This document shows positions 7,703 through 18,397 of a stretch of 60,047 nucleotides of DNA, piece after piece. The first letter of the stretch is position 1. Each line of letters begins with the position of its first letter. The DNA comes from Perkinsus olseni. Its lineage: Eukaryota; Perkinsozoa; Perkinsida. Below the pieces are notes generated by a model that was given only the letters and a program-made list of their open reading frames with translations, was not told the origin of the DNA and searched no databases. The stretch lies in the NCBI GenBank assembly GCA_013115125.1, contig JABANN010000155.1, forward strand, positions 1-60,047, read 5' to 3'. Both the position numbers and the translations under genes were made by a program.

Positions 7703-10671
7703 ATGATGGCCAACGACAGTCACCATCAGCGAAGTTGGGACAGCTTAGGGCTCAACGAGAAGTCGATGGACTTCGTCAATAACACCCTCGGCTTCTCTCA
7801 TCCAACGCCGGTAAGCTTGACCGCTGCGCCACGAAATTAGTTTTCCTTGGGGCACTCCTCGATGGTGTTGAAAGGGATGGTGGTTCATTACGTGGCTTGT
7901 AGGGTTGACGGTAATGGTCGCAGGTCCAATCCGTGGGTATTCCATTATTCCTGCAACGGAAGGATGTTGCCTGTGAGGCGGCCACTGGGAGTGGTAAGAC
8001 GCTAGCGTTCGTACTGCCTATCATGGAGATGACAACTAAGCGACTTGCAGAAGCAGATGTAGTACGGTATCATGGGTTGACTCCAATAAGATACAAAATA
8101 GGTCAACTCGTTAATCAGGATTGCTCGGATTTTATCATACCCGAGGCTGCGAGCGTAGGAGCGGTTATTCTTTCACCTACGAGGGAGCTAGCGACTCAGA
8201 TTCACGATATCATAATGAAATATATCCATGGTAATGCAGATTGCCGGGATCGAACCTGTGCTCTTCCAGGAATCTACTTTTCAGCAAACCCGAATCCCCA
8301 ACTGAAGTGCTACTGTTTCGTCGGTGGGCGAGACATCCATGCGGACCGTGCTGTCATCGAGGGAGCTAAGGGATCCTCGTTAATACTCGTTGGTGAGGTT
8401 ATGGTATCTGAGGGGTGGGCGTCGAAGTTCTCCTGCCAGGCACTCCGGGTAGAGTACGCCACATTCTTTGTGAGAAGGAAGCGGACAGTCCGTTGAGAAT
8501 GAAAACTGCGGAGGTTGGTATTGGAATCTTTGCACGCATCGACATAGGATTCGATGGTGATGAATTCTTCACTGTGCGCAGGTGCTGGTCCTGGATGAGG
8601 CAGATCGTCTCTTGGCTTTGGGATTCGAGAAAGATATGTCGGACATATTCGCTGTGTTACCGAAGCAGGTAAATAGGTATTAAAACGCCTTTGCCGGGGG
8701 TCGATCCCGGGTGTCCTCTATCAGCGCCGTACATGCCTCTTCTCGGCTACACTGGCGGGTGCTGAGATCAAACAACTTGTCAGGAAGGCGGGACTAAGGA
8801 ATCCTGTTCATGTAAATGCCTCTACCAGGGATCGAACTCGGGTAGCATTTATGTGCTCAGGTTAAAGTATCTCGGCCGTCTTCATCCCCCAGTACAGAAG
8901 GAGGGAAGGATACCTACGACCTACCCCAGGGGTTGGAGAACTACTTTAAGGTCATCGCCCAACGTGAAAAGCTGCCCTGGATGAAACGCTTCGTCGAAGC
9001 TCGGGCGAGAGGTAGTGTCAGGAGTGAAGGGAAGATGGTGATTGTTCAGTGCCAGGGTCGAAGGTATTGGTTTTCTTCCTCACTTGTGCGTCGGTCGACT
9101 ATCATTTCGCTGTACTGAAGGAGCTGTGGAAGGAGGAAATGGAGGGTAGGAAAGGGCGTGGATTCGATCCTCGCTAGGGTTCTTTTGTTGCAGGTGAGAG
9201 TCCGTCGATCAGCCTGCACCGAATGCACGGTCACATGACACCATCAGCCCGACATAAGGCATACAAAGCATTCAGCGAGGGGAAGTACTGCCGGGCGAGC
9301 GCTATTTCGTCGGTTATGCGTGAGATTTGAAAGTTTATTTGTTAGGTCTGAGGACGACGGATGCACCAACGTGATGCTTGCTACTGATCTGGTGGCACGC
9401 GGTGTTGATATCCCGAAGGTGACGAGGCCCGGAATCGAACCCGGGTCGTTTGCATGGAAGTGATGTCCTCTCGCTCAGGTCGATTGGATTGTCCAATTCG
9501 ACCTTCCCCAATCTCCGTCATTCTTCATCCATCGTGTTGGAAGGACAGCGAGAGCCGGAAGGGAAGGGCAGGCAGTCGCCTGTATGCTAGAGAGCGAGGT
9601 GATGATGCTCATACAGAAAGCGCTCGCCCTGGCGATCGATTTAAGCCTTCCTCCTACCATCCATAATTTTCTTACGCAGGTTGATGGATACCTCTCTTTC
9701 CTGAAAGGTCGAGGAGTATCTTTGGCGAAGTGGGAGGATGAGGTTGAAACTGAAAGATATGTTGAAGCGCATGCAGCAGAGATGTTGGAAGATATCCGTA
9801 AAACGTACAATGAGAAATCACGTAAGTCCTTACTGGCTTGCATGACCGCGCGCCACGAAATTTCAGGCGACTTCCTTGACAAGGCAGTAGCGGCATTTGT
9901 GTCGTTCGTCCGAGGGTATTCCGAGCACGAGCTGAGCTTTGTATTCAACATAAAGGTGGGAGAAATGGGGGTAGTTGGGATAGAACCTGGGACCTTTTCC
10001 GCTTCAGGAGCTCGACCTGGGCGATGTTGCGACATCCTTCAGCCTTTTGAGGCTCCCGCGAGTGAAGGAGATCATGGGCCGACAGATAGCGAACTTTGTG
10101 CAGTCGGATGTCATACCCACAGAACTGCGAGGTTCCGGGTTCAATTCCTGGTACCGGTCTTTTTCCAGGTGGCGCCAGACTCCGTTGCTTACTCTGATGC
10201 AACGAAGGAAGCAGCTCGACAAGAGCGACTCAAGAAAGTTGAGATTGAGCGAGAAGAGCGGAAGAAGAGAAGAGAAAAGATTGCGCAGAAACAGAGTATG
10301 CACGCACGCGCAATATCTTAGGTTGACCCTTGTCCTTTTCAAGATGTTGTCCGGAGCCGAACCGAGAAGAGGGAATGTCGCCGTACGACGACCCAACACG
10401 AATTGGACTCCCTCCAGCGTGAGGAGGCGTTGGTGAAGAAACTGAAGAAAGGTGATGGTGTGGGGAGGAATTTCGTGGCGCAGCGGTCGTCGTATTGATA
10501 GGCAAGATTTCTCGGAAACAGTTCGAGCACGAGATGAAGACGTTGGATGGTGTCGAGGATGATGACGACGATGCTGATGAGCTCTCGGAGTCTTCGAGCG
10601 CGGAGGAGGAGACGGAGAAGGTTGGAGGATCGTCGGTCACGAAGAAGCGGATACGAAAGGATGTAATGTAG
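7703..10671 (+). CDS. DDX55: SPB4/DDX55-like ATP-dependent rRNA helicase
   Basis: A DEAD-box helicase for 60S ribosomal subunit assembly in the nucleolus. Motifs in order: Q motif (GFSHPTPVQ), I (ATGSGKT), Ia (SPTRELA), GG (FVGG), Ib (TPGR), II (VLDEAD), III (SAT in LFSATLAG), IV ([14 protein letters not shown]), V ([12 protein letters not shown]) and VI ([10 protein letters not shown]). The SPB4-type C-terminus follows: [27 protein letters not shown], then a Lys/Glu-rich helix and an acidic tail. Eighteen exons sum to 1995 bases, giving 664 residues with all 17 phases closing, which is strong support. Yeast Spb4 is about 600 residues. Introns are 38-113 bases. About twelve of them carry tRNA-like pieces. 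ATG 7703 and 7706 are both possible starts. Confidence 0.92.
7811..7923 (+). repeat. tRNA-like intron (A box, antisense)
   Basis: The intron begins GTAAGCTTGACCGCTGCGCC ACGAAA: read on the other strand, TTTCGTGGCGCAGCGGTC is a tRNA 5' end with A box. Confidence 0.7.
8059..8118 (+). repeat. probable tRNA-like intron (sense, stop-free)
   Basis: Sixty bases with no in-frame stop between VLPIMEM... and the SPTRELA exon. It contains ATGGGTTGACTCC (B-box-like). Spb4-type helicases lack these extra residues, so I call it an intron. Confidence 0.5.
8231..8269 (+). repeat. 39-base tRNA-like intron (antisense)
   Basis: Donor GTAATGC, then GCCGGGATCGAACC, acceptor CTCTTCCAG. Almost the entire intron is an inverted T-arm. 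Splicing restores the helicase frame (CAT G|GA ATC). Confidence 0.88.
8669..8724 (+). repeat. tRNA-like intron (antisense)
   Basis: A 56-base intron with GCCGGGGGTCGATCCCGG (inverted T-arm) and acceptor CTCTATCAG. Confidence 0.85.
8812..8860 (+). repeat. tRNA-like intron (antisense)
   Basis: A 49-base intron: donor GTAAATGCC, CAGGGATCGAACTCGGG, acceptor GTGCTCAG. Confidence 0.85.
9146..9193 (+). repeat. tRNA-like intron (sense)
   Basis: A 48-base intron: GGCGTGGATTCGATCC (T-arm), then TTCTTTTGTTGCAG. Confidence 0.85.
9419..9478 (+). repeat. tRNA-like intron (antisense)
   Basis: A 60-base intron: CCCGGAATCGAACCCGGG (inverted T-arm) close to the donor, acceptor CGCTCAG. Confidence 0.88.
9822..9866 (+). 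repeat. tRNA-like intron (A box, antisense)
   Basis: A 45-base intron ending CCGCGCGCCACGAAATTTCAG. The inverse, starting AAATTTCGTGGCGCG, is the same tRNA-like 5' end as in the introns at 7811 and 10452. Confidence 0.75.
9956..10007 (+). repeat. tRNA-like intron (antisense)
   Basis: A 52-base intron: TTGGGATAGAACCTGGG (inverted, one mismatch in the T-loop), acceptor CCGCTTCAG. Confidence 0.75.
10110..10168 (+). repeat. tRNA-like intron (sense)
   Basis: A 59-base intron: AGGTTCCGGGTTCAATTCC, then GGTACCGG and TCTTTTTCCAG. T-arm, acceptor strand, T-run and splice acceptor follow directly. Confidence 0.88.
10296..10343 (+). repeat. probable tRNA-like intron (sense, degenerate)
   Basis: A 48-base intron with TAGGTTGACCCTTG (weak B box), then CCTTTTCAAG. 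Confidence 0.45.
10452..10501 (+). repeat. tRNA-like intron (A box, sense)
   Basis: A 50-base last intron of the helicase with TTTCGTGGCGCAGCGGTCG (tRNA 5' end with A box). The acceptor is TTGATAG. Confidence 0.75.
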
Positions 10672-11087
10672 CGGGGATATTTGTGGTTGAAAGGTTGGTA
10701 GAGAAATTATTAGTCCAGCTAAGGAAAACCTTCCTTCTAGAGAGCTGTAGACACCAGGCGAGGTTCATTTGTAAAATCCACAGGTACTCGGAGGAGGCCG
10801 AAGGAAGTCTAAGAAGCGGCGATAGGTCCCTACCCCTCCGAGAGGATAGTCATCTCCCCCACGTTATACTGTCAATACCACTCCAATCGTTACTACTTGT
10901 TCTATCACGTTACTACTTACAGCAGGGCCTTCCGTGTTGTTAATCTCCTGACATCCTGGAAGAGAGGATTTAACCCACCTTAGAGACCATCGGAAATCCC
11001 CGCGAGTCTCAGAGCTCTCGCTCCGAAATTCACTTAGCCTCCTCCACGACCCGCCTGTGTGTCCCCCACTGTCACAGTTATTATCGA
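10672..11087. other. intergenic, no gene seen
   Basis: There is no exon-like frame. It should hold the helicase 3' end and the promoter of the next gene. It is pyrimidine-rich on the plus strand in the second half. Confidence 0.5.
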
Positions 11088-12031
11088 ATGGCGGTGGATC
11101 TGCTGATCAGGGGGAGTTCTCCCGAAGTGTCGAAGAAGATAGAGCTCATCCAAGCGTACTGGAGGAAGTCTGTTCGACGACGAAGTCGCAGTCGGGTGAT
11201 TTTGATGATGAATTTAGCGGCTTTGAGAGCACAGCGGTTCTGGAGGTCAGTTGCCGCGCTGGGGCGGACGAGGAAGAGAATTTGGAGGGTCTTCGAGGAA
11301 CGGAGATCCGCGGCGCGCAAGTTGAACTCGGAAGGACGAAGCCATAGAAGAGGGGGTAGGAGAGTTGAAGTTCATTTGGATGGAGGGATGGCGAGTATCT
11401 TTCGGATTATGGAGGACAAGGTCGACCTAGTGATAGTGGTTGAGGAGGAGATACCCTCAGAGATGATGCAGTATTACGATAGGCTACTGCGGCGGAGAGG
11501 GATAGAGAATCCCTGGGGGCGAGTGCAGGTGAGGTCACCGTGCGCTTTCGAACTCATTCTGTCTTCAACCTAGCTCCGTGCTCAGTCGGACAGAAGGAAT
11601 AATCCCGAGGACAGATCGGTCACCAGCGAGTTGAAGGCTGTCAGATACTAAGTGTTGACTCCTCCGTGTGCTGCACCGACTTGGTATCTTCTATCTCATG
11701 TTCACCCAAGCTCCTCTCACGTCTGCAACATCTTCTATCAGCCTACGAAGGCAGAGCTATGATCGTGACGGAGAGAGGCAGACCGATCACTGAGGGCCAT
11801 CTGCAGGTTAGCAGGGAGGGCGGCTGGTCCTCTTCCGAGTGCTCCGCGACCGCTTCTGAACTGCGTCCTTGACGAATTGCCTCGCGACAGGGGTCAGCAG
11901 TGACAGGTTGATACAGGAGCCTCTTTTGCTCCCATTTGAAAGCTCCTTGGAAGCTGATCTTCACTTCTTGCCTACCATGCGTGCACGGGGGAGGATCTCT
12001 GGTCACTGGCAGTGACTCACTGCTGCTGTTA

Positions 12032-12082
<51 letters not shown>

Positions 12083-13441
12083 CTCCTCTCTTCAGTTGTC
12101 GGGTTACCTCCGAGTTCCCCTAACATCCGTCGCGGGAGGTGTCACTTCCTGGAGGGTGATGATGAAGAAGAAGATCGTTGAGGAGAATGAAGACTTCCTG
12201 TAAGATGCTGAATCTTTGCTCCACTCGAGTGATAGGCAACGAAGTCCATAATTTTTGTTTCCTTGTCGTAGATAATTTTCCCTCAGAAAGTTCGTACCGC
12301 CCTACTGCTGTGGGCCATGGAATGATGTTGATGATCTCATTCATGATTGGAGTTGTTTATGCGAGAAGTATCAAAAAGTGAGGCAGCTATCATTTTTTTC
12401 ATTTTCCTCTGTCCTCCGCAGTAGGTCTGCTGCAAGTGGATACTTGAAGTGGACGGGATGGAGCCGAAGGATGCAAGCCGAATCTTCATCGATCTCAGCA
12501 GCAGGCGGGGAGCGGTGAGAGAAAGTCTCCTCTTCAGGATCATGCGTGAATCATTTTTGCGACGCGGCAAAATTTTCCGTGGCTTGCAGTACTTTTGTAC
12601 TGTGGTTCGACCCCACCATCGCCTCTTGTGCCTTGCTAGCGTTCGAGATGCCATTTGTGTCAGGGAGAGTATAGACAGATGCTGGCGGATGAGCTGAAAA
12701 GCATGCCGAAGTGAGTCGTCCTCTCCCTCTCCCTATCAACCAATGGATTACTTCAGGGCCGAGACGCTCTGTAACCTGGCTGTTCGTCGGGGAGGTGTTA
12801 TCCGTGGTTTACCCTCGCCACAATTGGCCAGCATATCGATCCATATGGAAATCGACGAGGACACAGTGAAAGTCTCCGGGACATCCGAGGGTATCTTTCA
12901 CAATCACTCTCCGACCTGCGCGTTGATTCCTCATTGTACTCGTCCCTGGGGCAAACGCTGTGGGGTGGTTGAAGAGTTGGGAAGGCGCGTGGGAGAAGCG
13001 CTCGGCCGGAGAGGCATCCGAGGCTTTGCGAGTGTCGAGCTTATCGTCTTCATGAACCCTAATTTTGACGAGGAACTTACTGCGAATGTTGAGGACATCG
13101 TAGGGAGTATTGGCCGGAGCGGCCTGCTGGATGACGGTGTGGATGATGGGATGTTCGCAGCATTGAGAAGTGCGGAGAGTATCTCTATCGATCGGGTGAT
13201 CGATAATGTCGAGCGAGATATAACCTCGAGTTTGCGGTCGGGTGATGATAAGGTTGGAAGTGTGCGAGAGTATCTTCGTGCATGCATGGCACAGGTGAGT
13301 TCGAAGGTCCTTCGGTAAATCGAAGATTGATTATTTCCGCAGATGTCTCGTGACGGCCTCGAGGTGTTGGACTGTCGAGATCCAATCAACAAGTTTGCTT
13401 GTTGGATATCGAGCGTTAATCTCGGAGTGATGACTGAAGAG
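11088..13441 (+). CDS. IQCH: IQCH-like protein (IQ motif containing H)
   Basis: IQCH proteins are found in flagellated eukaryotes and carry an IQ (calmodulin-binding) motif and an ATP-grasp-like C-terminal region. The first exon (11088-11528) has the start MAVDLLIRGSSPEVSKK, an IQ-like basic helix (AQRFWRSVAAL), and VDLVIVVEEEIPSEMMQYY plus LRRRGIENPWGRVQ, matching the family. Further matches are AYEGRAMIVTERGRPITEG (11711-11806), KWILEVDGMEPKDASRIF (about 12440), LAVRRGGVIRGLPSP then MEIDEDTVKVSG (exon 12757-13294), and MSRDGLEVLDCRDPINKF (13343-13441). Middle exons (11810-12430) are unresolved, including one near the ATG microsatellite. The last exon probably reaches into 13517-13620 but I cannot fix the stop. 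The visible product would be shorter than human IQCH, lacking its N-terminal third. Confidence 0.7.
11529..11573 (+). repeat. possible tRNA-like intron (antisense)
   Basis: A 45-base intron with a weak inverted T-loop (GCTTTCGAACTC). Confidence 0.4.
12031..12082 (+). repeat. (ATG)n microsatellite
   Basis: About 17 ATG units lie in an intron of the IQCH-like gene. Confidence 0.95.
12589..12639 (+). repeat. tRNA-like intron (sense)
   Basis: Contains TGTGGTTCGACCCCACCA, a self-complementary T-arm, then a pyrimidine-rich run to GCTAG. The donor may be at 12589 or 12602. Confidence 0.6.
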
Positions 13442-13599
13442 GTGAGAAGTGGCGTTCCACGGCGATGAAATCGCGTGAGTTCACCCGCGACTCAACTCCA
13501 CGTCTCGAAGTTCCTAGACGGCGCTGCTGAGGCAGTTTTATATCATATGGCAATCTTCGCGTTTTCGAATGCGCGAAAAGCTCCACTTCGGGTTGAGCC

Positions 13600-13880
13600 G
13601 GTCGTCGCGGTTCCGAAGAGCTTGCGAGCGACAGCATCGTGCACCCATCGATTTCGCTCTCGCAGCTGGCTCTCTAATCCAAGACGAACCCCAATTGCTG
13701 GGCGATTCGAAGGTTGGATGGTATACATGCTCTCAAAAGGGGAGTTTCCTGATGTATCAATCGACCGTTTCATCGCCATTTCGATGCATCCCACCGGACG
13801 GCGTCCGGCGACGCCACTGCCCCGTCCTTTTTGCTCTCTACTGGAATTGCTGTCTTCGCAACCTGGTAACAAACTCAATT
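13600..13880. repeat. dispersed repeat, copy 1
   Basis: Shares extended similarity with 16180-16460 (both contain CGAGCGACAGCATCGT and TTTCCTGATGTAT). The two copies flank the first phosphodiesterase gene and lie in the same orientation, so the intervening gene may have moved with them or the block may have duplicated. Confidence 0.75.
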
Positions 13881-14015
13881 TACGCGAATAAAGCTGGCAT
13901 CTCCTCCACAAAATAGGGAGGAGGCCTGAAAAAAGTTATGACAACAATCTTGGACATCAACTGGTGATGATCAACATAGTGGCTCATCATCATCCTCAGT
14001 GAAAAGGTGCTCTCT

Positions 14016-15606
14016 CTAGAATCGTGCGCTGAAATCCCTCCCTCTTTGGTACTTGCTCGTAGGTATTCCCATAGCGCCAAGAACAGTCGGAGCCACATCC
14101 CTGAAGAAGCACAGTGACGTCAGAGTCTCGGACGGAAACCTACTTGATGCCTAGCCACCCACCCCACCCCTTATCCCTGGGCTCCTTCATTTCACGACGA
14201 GGACTGAAGAATATAATAGGGACCTGCGCGCTCGCGCGCATCCAATGGCCATGCCCATTCCTGTACCTGAGCACATACATTCCCTGCCATCTTCTCTGCA
14301 GTGCCCAAGCATTAGCTGCCCACTTACCCTCCATGATCAGCTATGATCACGATCAGCGTGCCGTCCAACAACCTTTGTTCCAGCAAGGCTCTAAGAATAT
14401 CATCTACGAGCTCGTCCATCCTCTTTACAGCTCCATAATAGCTAAAAAAGAGATCCTCCGGGAGCCGAGAGAGCTGCAGTCCATGCTGCCCTACTCTTTG
14501 GATCCCCAGAAAGTTCGATGGCCAGCATTGTCAATCTGACAGAAAACCGAGTTCGCAGGTGAATATCAGAACGCTGCGGACAGCCGCCCGCAAAATGGAG
14601 ATCACGAGGAGCGACGAGTTCAGTTTTGTTTCGGTTTACTCGCGAGAAGTTCTCGCTGAGAGCTCGCTCATCAGAAGTATCTACCTTCAATTGTCTTACC
14701 CCAGATAATTGGATGAACGACAAATGAGGAGGCTTCTTTGACTTTATTTCCTCCACGAGATACTCTGCAGACTTATGATCGTAACCGCCTCCTGATCAGC
14801 AGCGAGATTCATCTTCGCCGCGCTTGATAATCGTGGAATTGTTACCAAAATAGCTGCGGTCGACATTCTTATCGACGAGTTTTCCTGACACCATCGGCTT
14901 ACAACACTTCCCCGCAGTTATGGCCTATTCACCTACCCAACCAATGCCAGCTGTGAACCAGCGCCGTCCTGATATTCTTGTTCCGCTTCTTTGCTATTTT
15001 GAATATCGTTGGAGGAAGCTGCCCTGAGGATTAGACGATGCCAGCATTATCGAGCCATAATCCTACCACGACCGCTCACTGGGGGTACGCCCTTTTGAGT
15101 GAGGTATTTGGGGTCGAGTTCCAGGGGGTCCCACTCGTTAAACAGAATACCCGTCTCAGACGGCGTCATGCCTGACCACCGATGACTGCTGCCCAATCGG
15201 CGTTGCCTTCATACCTGTGAGAATGGTAGCCCAGTTGGCAGCGCTGGTGAGGGGATACTCCGCTCGGGCGAGGAAGTTATAACCGGCTTGGGAGGAAGTC
15301 AGGATTCTCCTGAAAAGTTTCAAAGCCTGGTAAGCGTCTCATGGCGAACAAGGAGGTCCAATTCCGCCCCCACAGTGGGGGCCCCACTACTTACCATAGG
15401 GTGGGTGCTTGATTATAGCTGGTGTTCCTTAAGTAGTATCCACCCAGACCATCGAGCCCAATGATGATCGCTCGCTTGAACTTCCCATTGGGCCATCCGT
15501 CACCTGAGGTGATTCACCTTCCACTTGATCTCGCCTTGCCTTTCGTACCATTCACACCGATAAGGGCGAGGAGTTGGAAAAAAGTACGAAACAGGGGAAC
15601 CGACAT
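14016..15606 (-). CDS. secreted type I phosphodiesterase-like enzyme, copy 1
   Basis: A predicted metal-dependent phosphodiesterase/nucleotide pyrophosphatase of the alkaline phosphatase superfamily. A signal peptide starts MSVPLFRTFFQLLALIGV. Ligand and active-site blocks are IIIGLDGLGG (first metal Asp), TSAANWATILTG (nucleophile Ser three before Asn), MTPSETGI, DNAGH, IADHGG and GHWMRASAQVPIIFFSP. The end reads DVAPTVLGAMGIP and DFSARF with the stop at 14016-14018. About eleven exons can be followed, all with short GT-AG introns and matching phases where checked, so this copy looks intact at roughly 400 residues. The first intron (46 bases) sits right after the signal peptide. Skipping it would put a stop in frame. 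It is the 3'-most gene of the array and ends close to the IQCH-like gene in tail-to-tail order. Confidence 0.75.
15367..15381. repeat. palindrome, 7-bp arms, 1-base centre
   Basis: CCCCCAC-A-GTGGGGG in an intron of phosphodiesterase copy 1. Confidence 0.9.
15500..15519. repeat. palindrome plus third copy of the arm
   Basis: TCACCT-G-AGGTGA-T-TCACCT overlaps the 3' splice site of the first intron in copy 1. A near-identical version is at 19757-19776 in copy 2. Confidence 0.9.
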
Positions 15607-16440
15607 CACCCTTGAAAAAATGTACAATAAGATGATAAAGCTCATACTCCGTATCTCTCAGTTATCTCTATGGTAACTGCAAATATGCGAGCGCCCATCG
15701 TAAGACGTGACGGAGGAGCAGACTCATTGGGCGTGACATAGTCTCGCCTGAATCAACACGCGTGCGCACGCTCTTCCGAGGCGTGACAAGTTCCGCGGAA
15801 ACTCCCGGTGGTGTGGATCATCTTATCGAAAGTTGACCCACCCTCCCGCCCACTGGGGTAGTGTGAAATATTTTTCCCATTTCTTCGGGGTACTGCGAAA
15901 GATCTTCCCTATTTCCTAGCGACTCGCTGGCAGCGAGGCGATCCGTTGTTTCTGGCAGCCGCCCAATGTTTGTAGCTGTTCTGACGGATACTTAGCGGGG
16001 ATTATAAGAAAGATTCTTTCCAATGTACAGACCACCCAACCAGGATCTGTAAGGAAGTCTAATTCTCTGATTGCCTCACGCGCGGCTGCATGGCTGCTAT
16101 CTCAGGCCGCTGCCGTTCATGCATTGCAGCTGATAGCGGGAAGTCGGGGACGATCACGAAGGTGAGTAAATATTTACTGCATTTCCGAAGAGCTAGCGAG
16201 CGACAGCATCGTACAAATATCGACTTCACCCTCGACGCTGACCCTAGAGTACCACACGAACTCCGACTACTACTGTAGGCATTTCGAAGGTTGGATAGTA
16301 TGCAGAAGAGAAGTCTGGAGAGGAAGTCTGAAGTTTCCTGATGTATCGATCGACCGTTCATCGACATTTCGATGCATACTGCGGTCGTGAATGTGGAGCC
16401 CGTCGGACGTCACTGCGCCATCCTGTTTGCTTAAAGCTTA
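15607..16440. other. gene-poor spacer with repeat copy 2
   Basis: No gene is recognised. 16180-16460 repeats 13600-13880. Stretches such as 15700-15960 show no coding signal. Confidence 0.6.
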
Positions 16441-16444
16441 CATT

Positions 16445-17950
16445 GTTGTCTTCACATCAGGCCTGTTGATGATGTCCCTCGAGTGGCGTTACTGACGAGG
16501 AGGGGTAGCTGCCACTTTGGACCGGACATCACTCACGCGAAGCTCTTCCAAGCAGCGGAGGAGGGGGCCTTCGCATTCGATCTGTCGGAGAATGTGGGCA
16601 CTCTATTTATTGAAGTAGGGATTGCCCTTAAGTATCTTCAATAACACTTCCTTGACATCCCGCAGCTCCTCTCAGGCGGACCTGTTGGGTAAGATGATCT
16701 CGACGCTCACATTTGACCGGAGCCCAAGGCAGTGTGTAATGAGTGCTATAGATGCCTTGAGGAGAATCAGTGGAACCTGTTGTGAAGGGCTTGCTCACGA
16801 TGGCTACCCATCTTGCCAGTCAGGCCTTCAAAGAGCTCTGGTAGTAAAGATGTCGCTACCGGGGTTCGAACCTGTGTCGCTCTCGACTGCTGCAGTTCGG
16901 TTATCCTCTGTGTTATCGCCTGCGTGGCTGCTCTTTCAGGATTCATTGATGATGCTAGCGGAACGAAGTGAAGGCGCGACCAATACTTGAAGAAGATCTT
17001 CCACTAAAATCATGTTAATTTCCTGCAGTTGTTGTCTCATCTGGCAAAGGTTCCCGCTAGGTGTTGGCTGACTCCCCCTGAGAGTCGATACGGCGATGGC
17101 CGCTCGCTTCGGGTTTACAAATTCGATCGTGCTCTACTACAGTTGATCGATGTCTAACCTCATCAAATGGCCACTGGTTGCTTCTCGGACCTCCAGTCCG
17201 TCGTGACGACGGCGTCGTCGTCCAACAGTCGCGAGGCCCGACGCCCTTAGTCTAATATTCTTTGTCCATTCAGATTTACGTTAGGACTATCACGTTGAAT
17301 CGATTTTTGGTGATATTATTCTGGTGGGGTCCCTGTGGCGAAGCGGTGAGAACTCGGGAAGGCGAGGTGACCATGAGCGGAACTGTCGTGGGTTAGGGAT
17401 GAAGCACCGTTCATAGGAATCGGGCCCGGACTCACGGGGCCACTTACTCCAAGTTCCTTTCGAGAGCCGCGGGGGAGGCGTCCTTTTTCGGGGACGAGTA
17501 TCTTTAGAGAAGGATGTCACCGGTAAACCAGAGGAGCATTTCCTGGGAGATACCCAATGATGTTGGCAGTTGTCACACGGTGGCCGTGGTGAAGTCGAAG
17601 ATTCTCTTGTCTGACTCCAGTAGCCTTTTTTGAGAACAAACCTAACTGGGGGGGACGGAGAAGATGGAGGGTGGAGGTGAGTTATGGTATAATTGGGTGG
17701 CACAGCATCTGCTATCGGAATGTCCGAGGTGCCGTTTGCACTTCGGAAGGTAGAGGGGCTCTTTAGTAAAGGGAGAGCTCGGCTCGGCGTATCGGATGTT
17801 TCTGTCTCGCGCTCTCTGAAGTTGCTTCACCGGCTTCAAGCCTCCTCGGCCAGGCGCGATCGTCCGAGCATCGCGACCGGTGGTCATCTGTTCGAGTTGG
17901 GCGCACGACGACTATTATCCTTCTTCCTACTCCTTCATGTCTAGAATGAT
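16445..17950 (+). CDS. unresolved multi-exon gene
   Basis: Several peptide-like blocks lie in plus-strand order but I cannot join them with confidence. They are VALLTRRGSCHFGPDITHA with FAFDLSENVGTLFIE (about 16475-16620), ESVEPVVKGLLTMATHLAS (about 16770-16830), and WYNWVAQHLLSECPRCRLHF (about 17685-17745, with a CxxC). The intron at 16841-16895 is tRNA-like with clear GT/AG ends, which supports a real spliced gene here. I do not recognise the protein. Confidence 0.3.
16841..16895 (+). repeat. tRNA-like intron (antisense)
   Basis: Donor GTAGTAAAGATG, then CTACCGGGGTTCGAACC, acceptor GACTGCTGCAG. Confidence 0.75.
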
Positions 17951-18397
17951 GCCTGGATTCTTGAGGCATTCAGCACTCCGATGATGGGAAACAAGCGGTA
18001 ATGATGATGCCGGAAGCGGAAAATAGCCGTTTTCGACTATCTGAAAATTTAGAGCCCTGCTCCGAGCAGGAGTGATCTGCTCACTGTGACCAACACCCAC
18101 TGGCTGTAGTTACAACATTATCCTCTTTCATCATTCTCGACAGTGGGAATTCTTGCAGCGCCCGACTCCCTGTACGGTACCGTACGCCGAAGGATTCGCG
18201 GCACTTTGCGGCTGACCGGGAGTAGAACTAGTCTTCACTCCGTCGCAAACGCAACAGATGTCCGAAGAAAGAGGATTGATGATTCGCGTGCGATAGGGAT
18301 GTGCCTTAAGCGCTGTGAAATAAGTGAATAGCAACAATCATCGGAGATGCTGATAGTTGATGAAAAAGTCATCATCCTTAATGAGAGGGTTTCCCTC
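17951..18397. other. intergenic, no gene seen
   Basis: Contains GTACGGTACCGTAC (about 18174-18187), a self-complementary 14-mer. Nothing else was recognised. Confidence 0.5.

Noticed and set aside
7915-7935. B-box-like GGTCCAATCC at the start of helicase exon 2
   Set aside because: It is coding (VQSVG of the Q motif) and outside the intron.
15500-15520. In-frame TGA in phosphodiesterase copies 1 and 2 as readthrough or selenocysteine
   Set aside because: A 46-base GT-AG intron removes the TGA and restores the GDGWPNGK frame.
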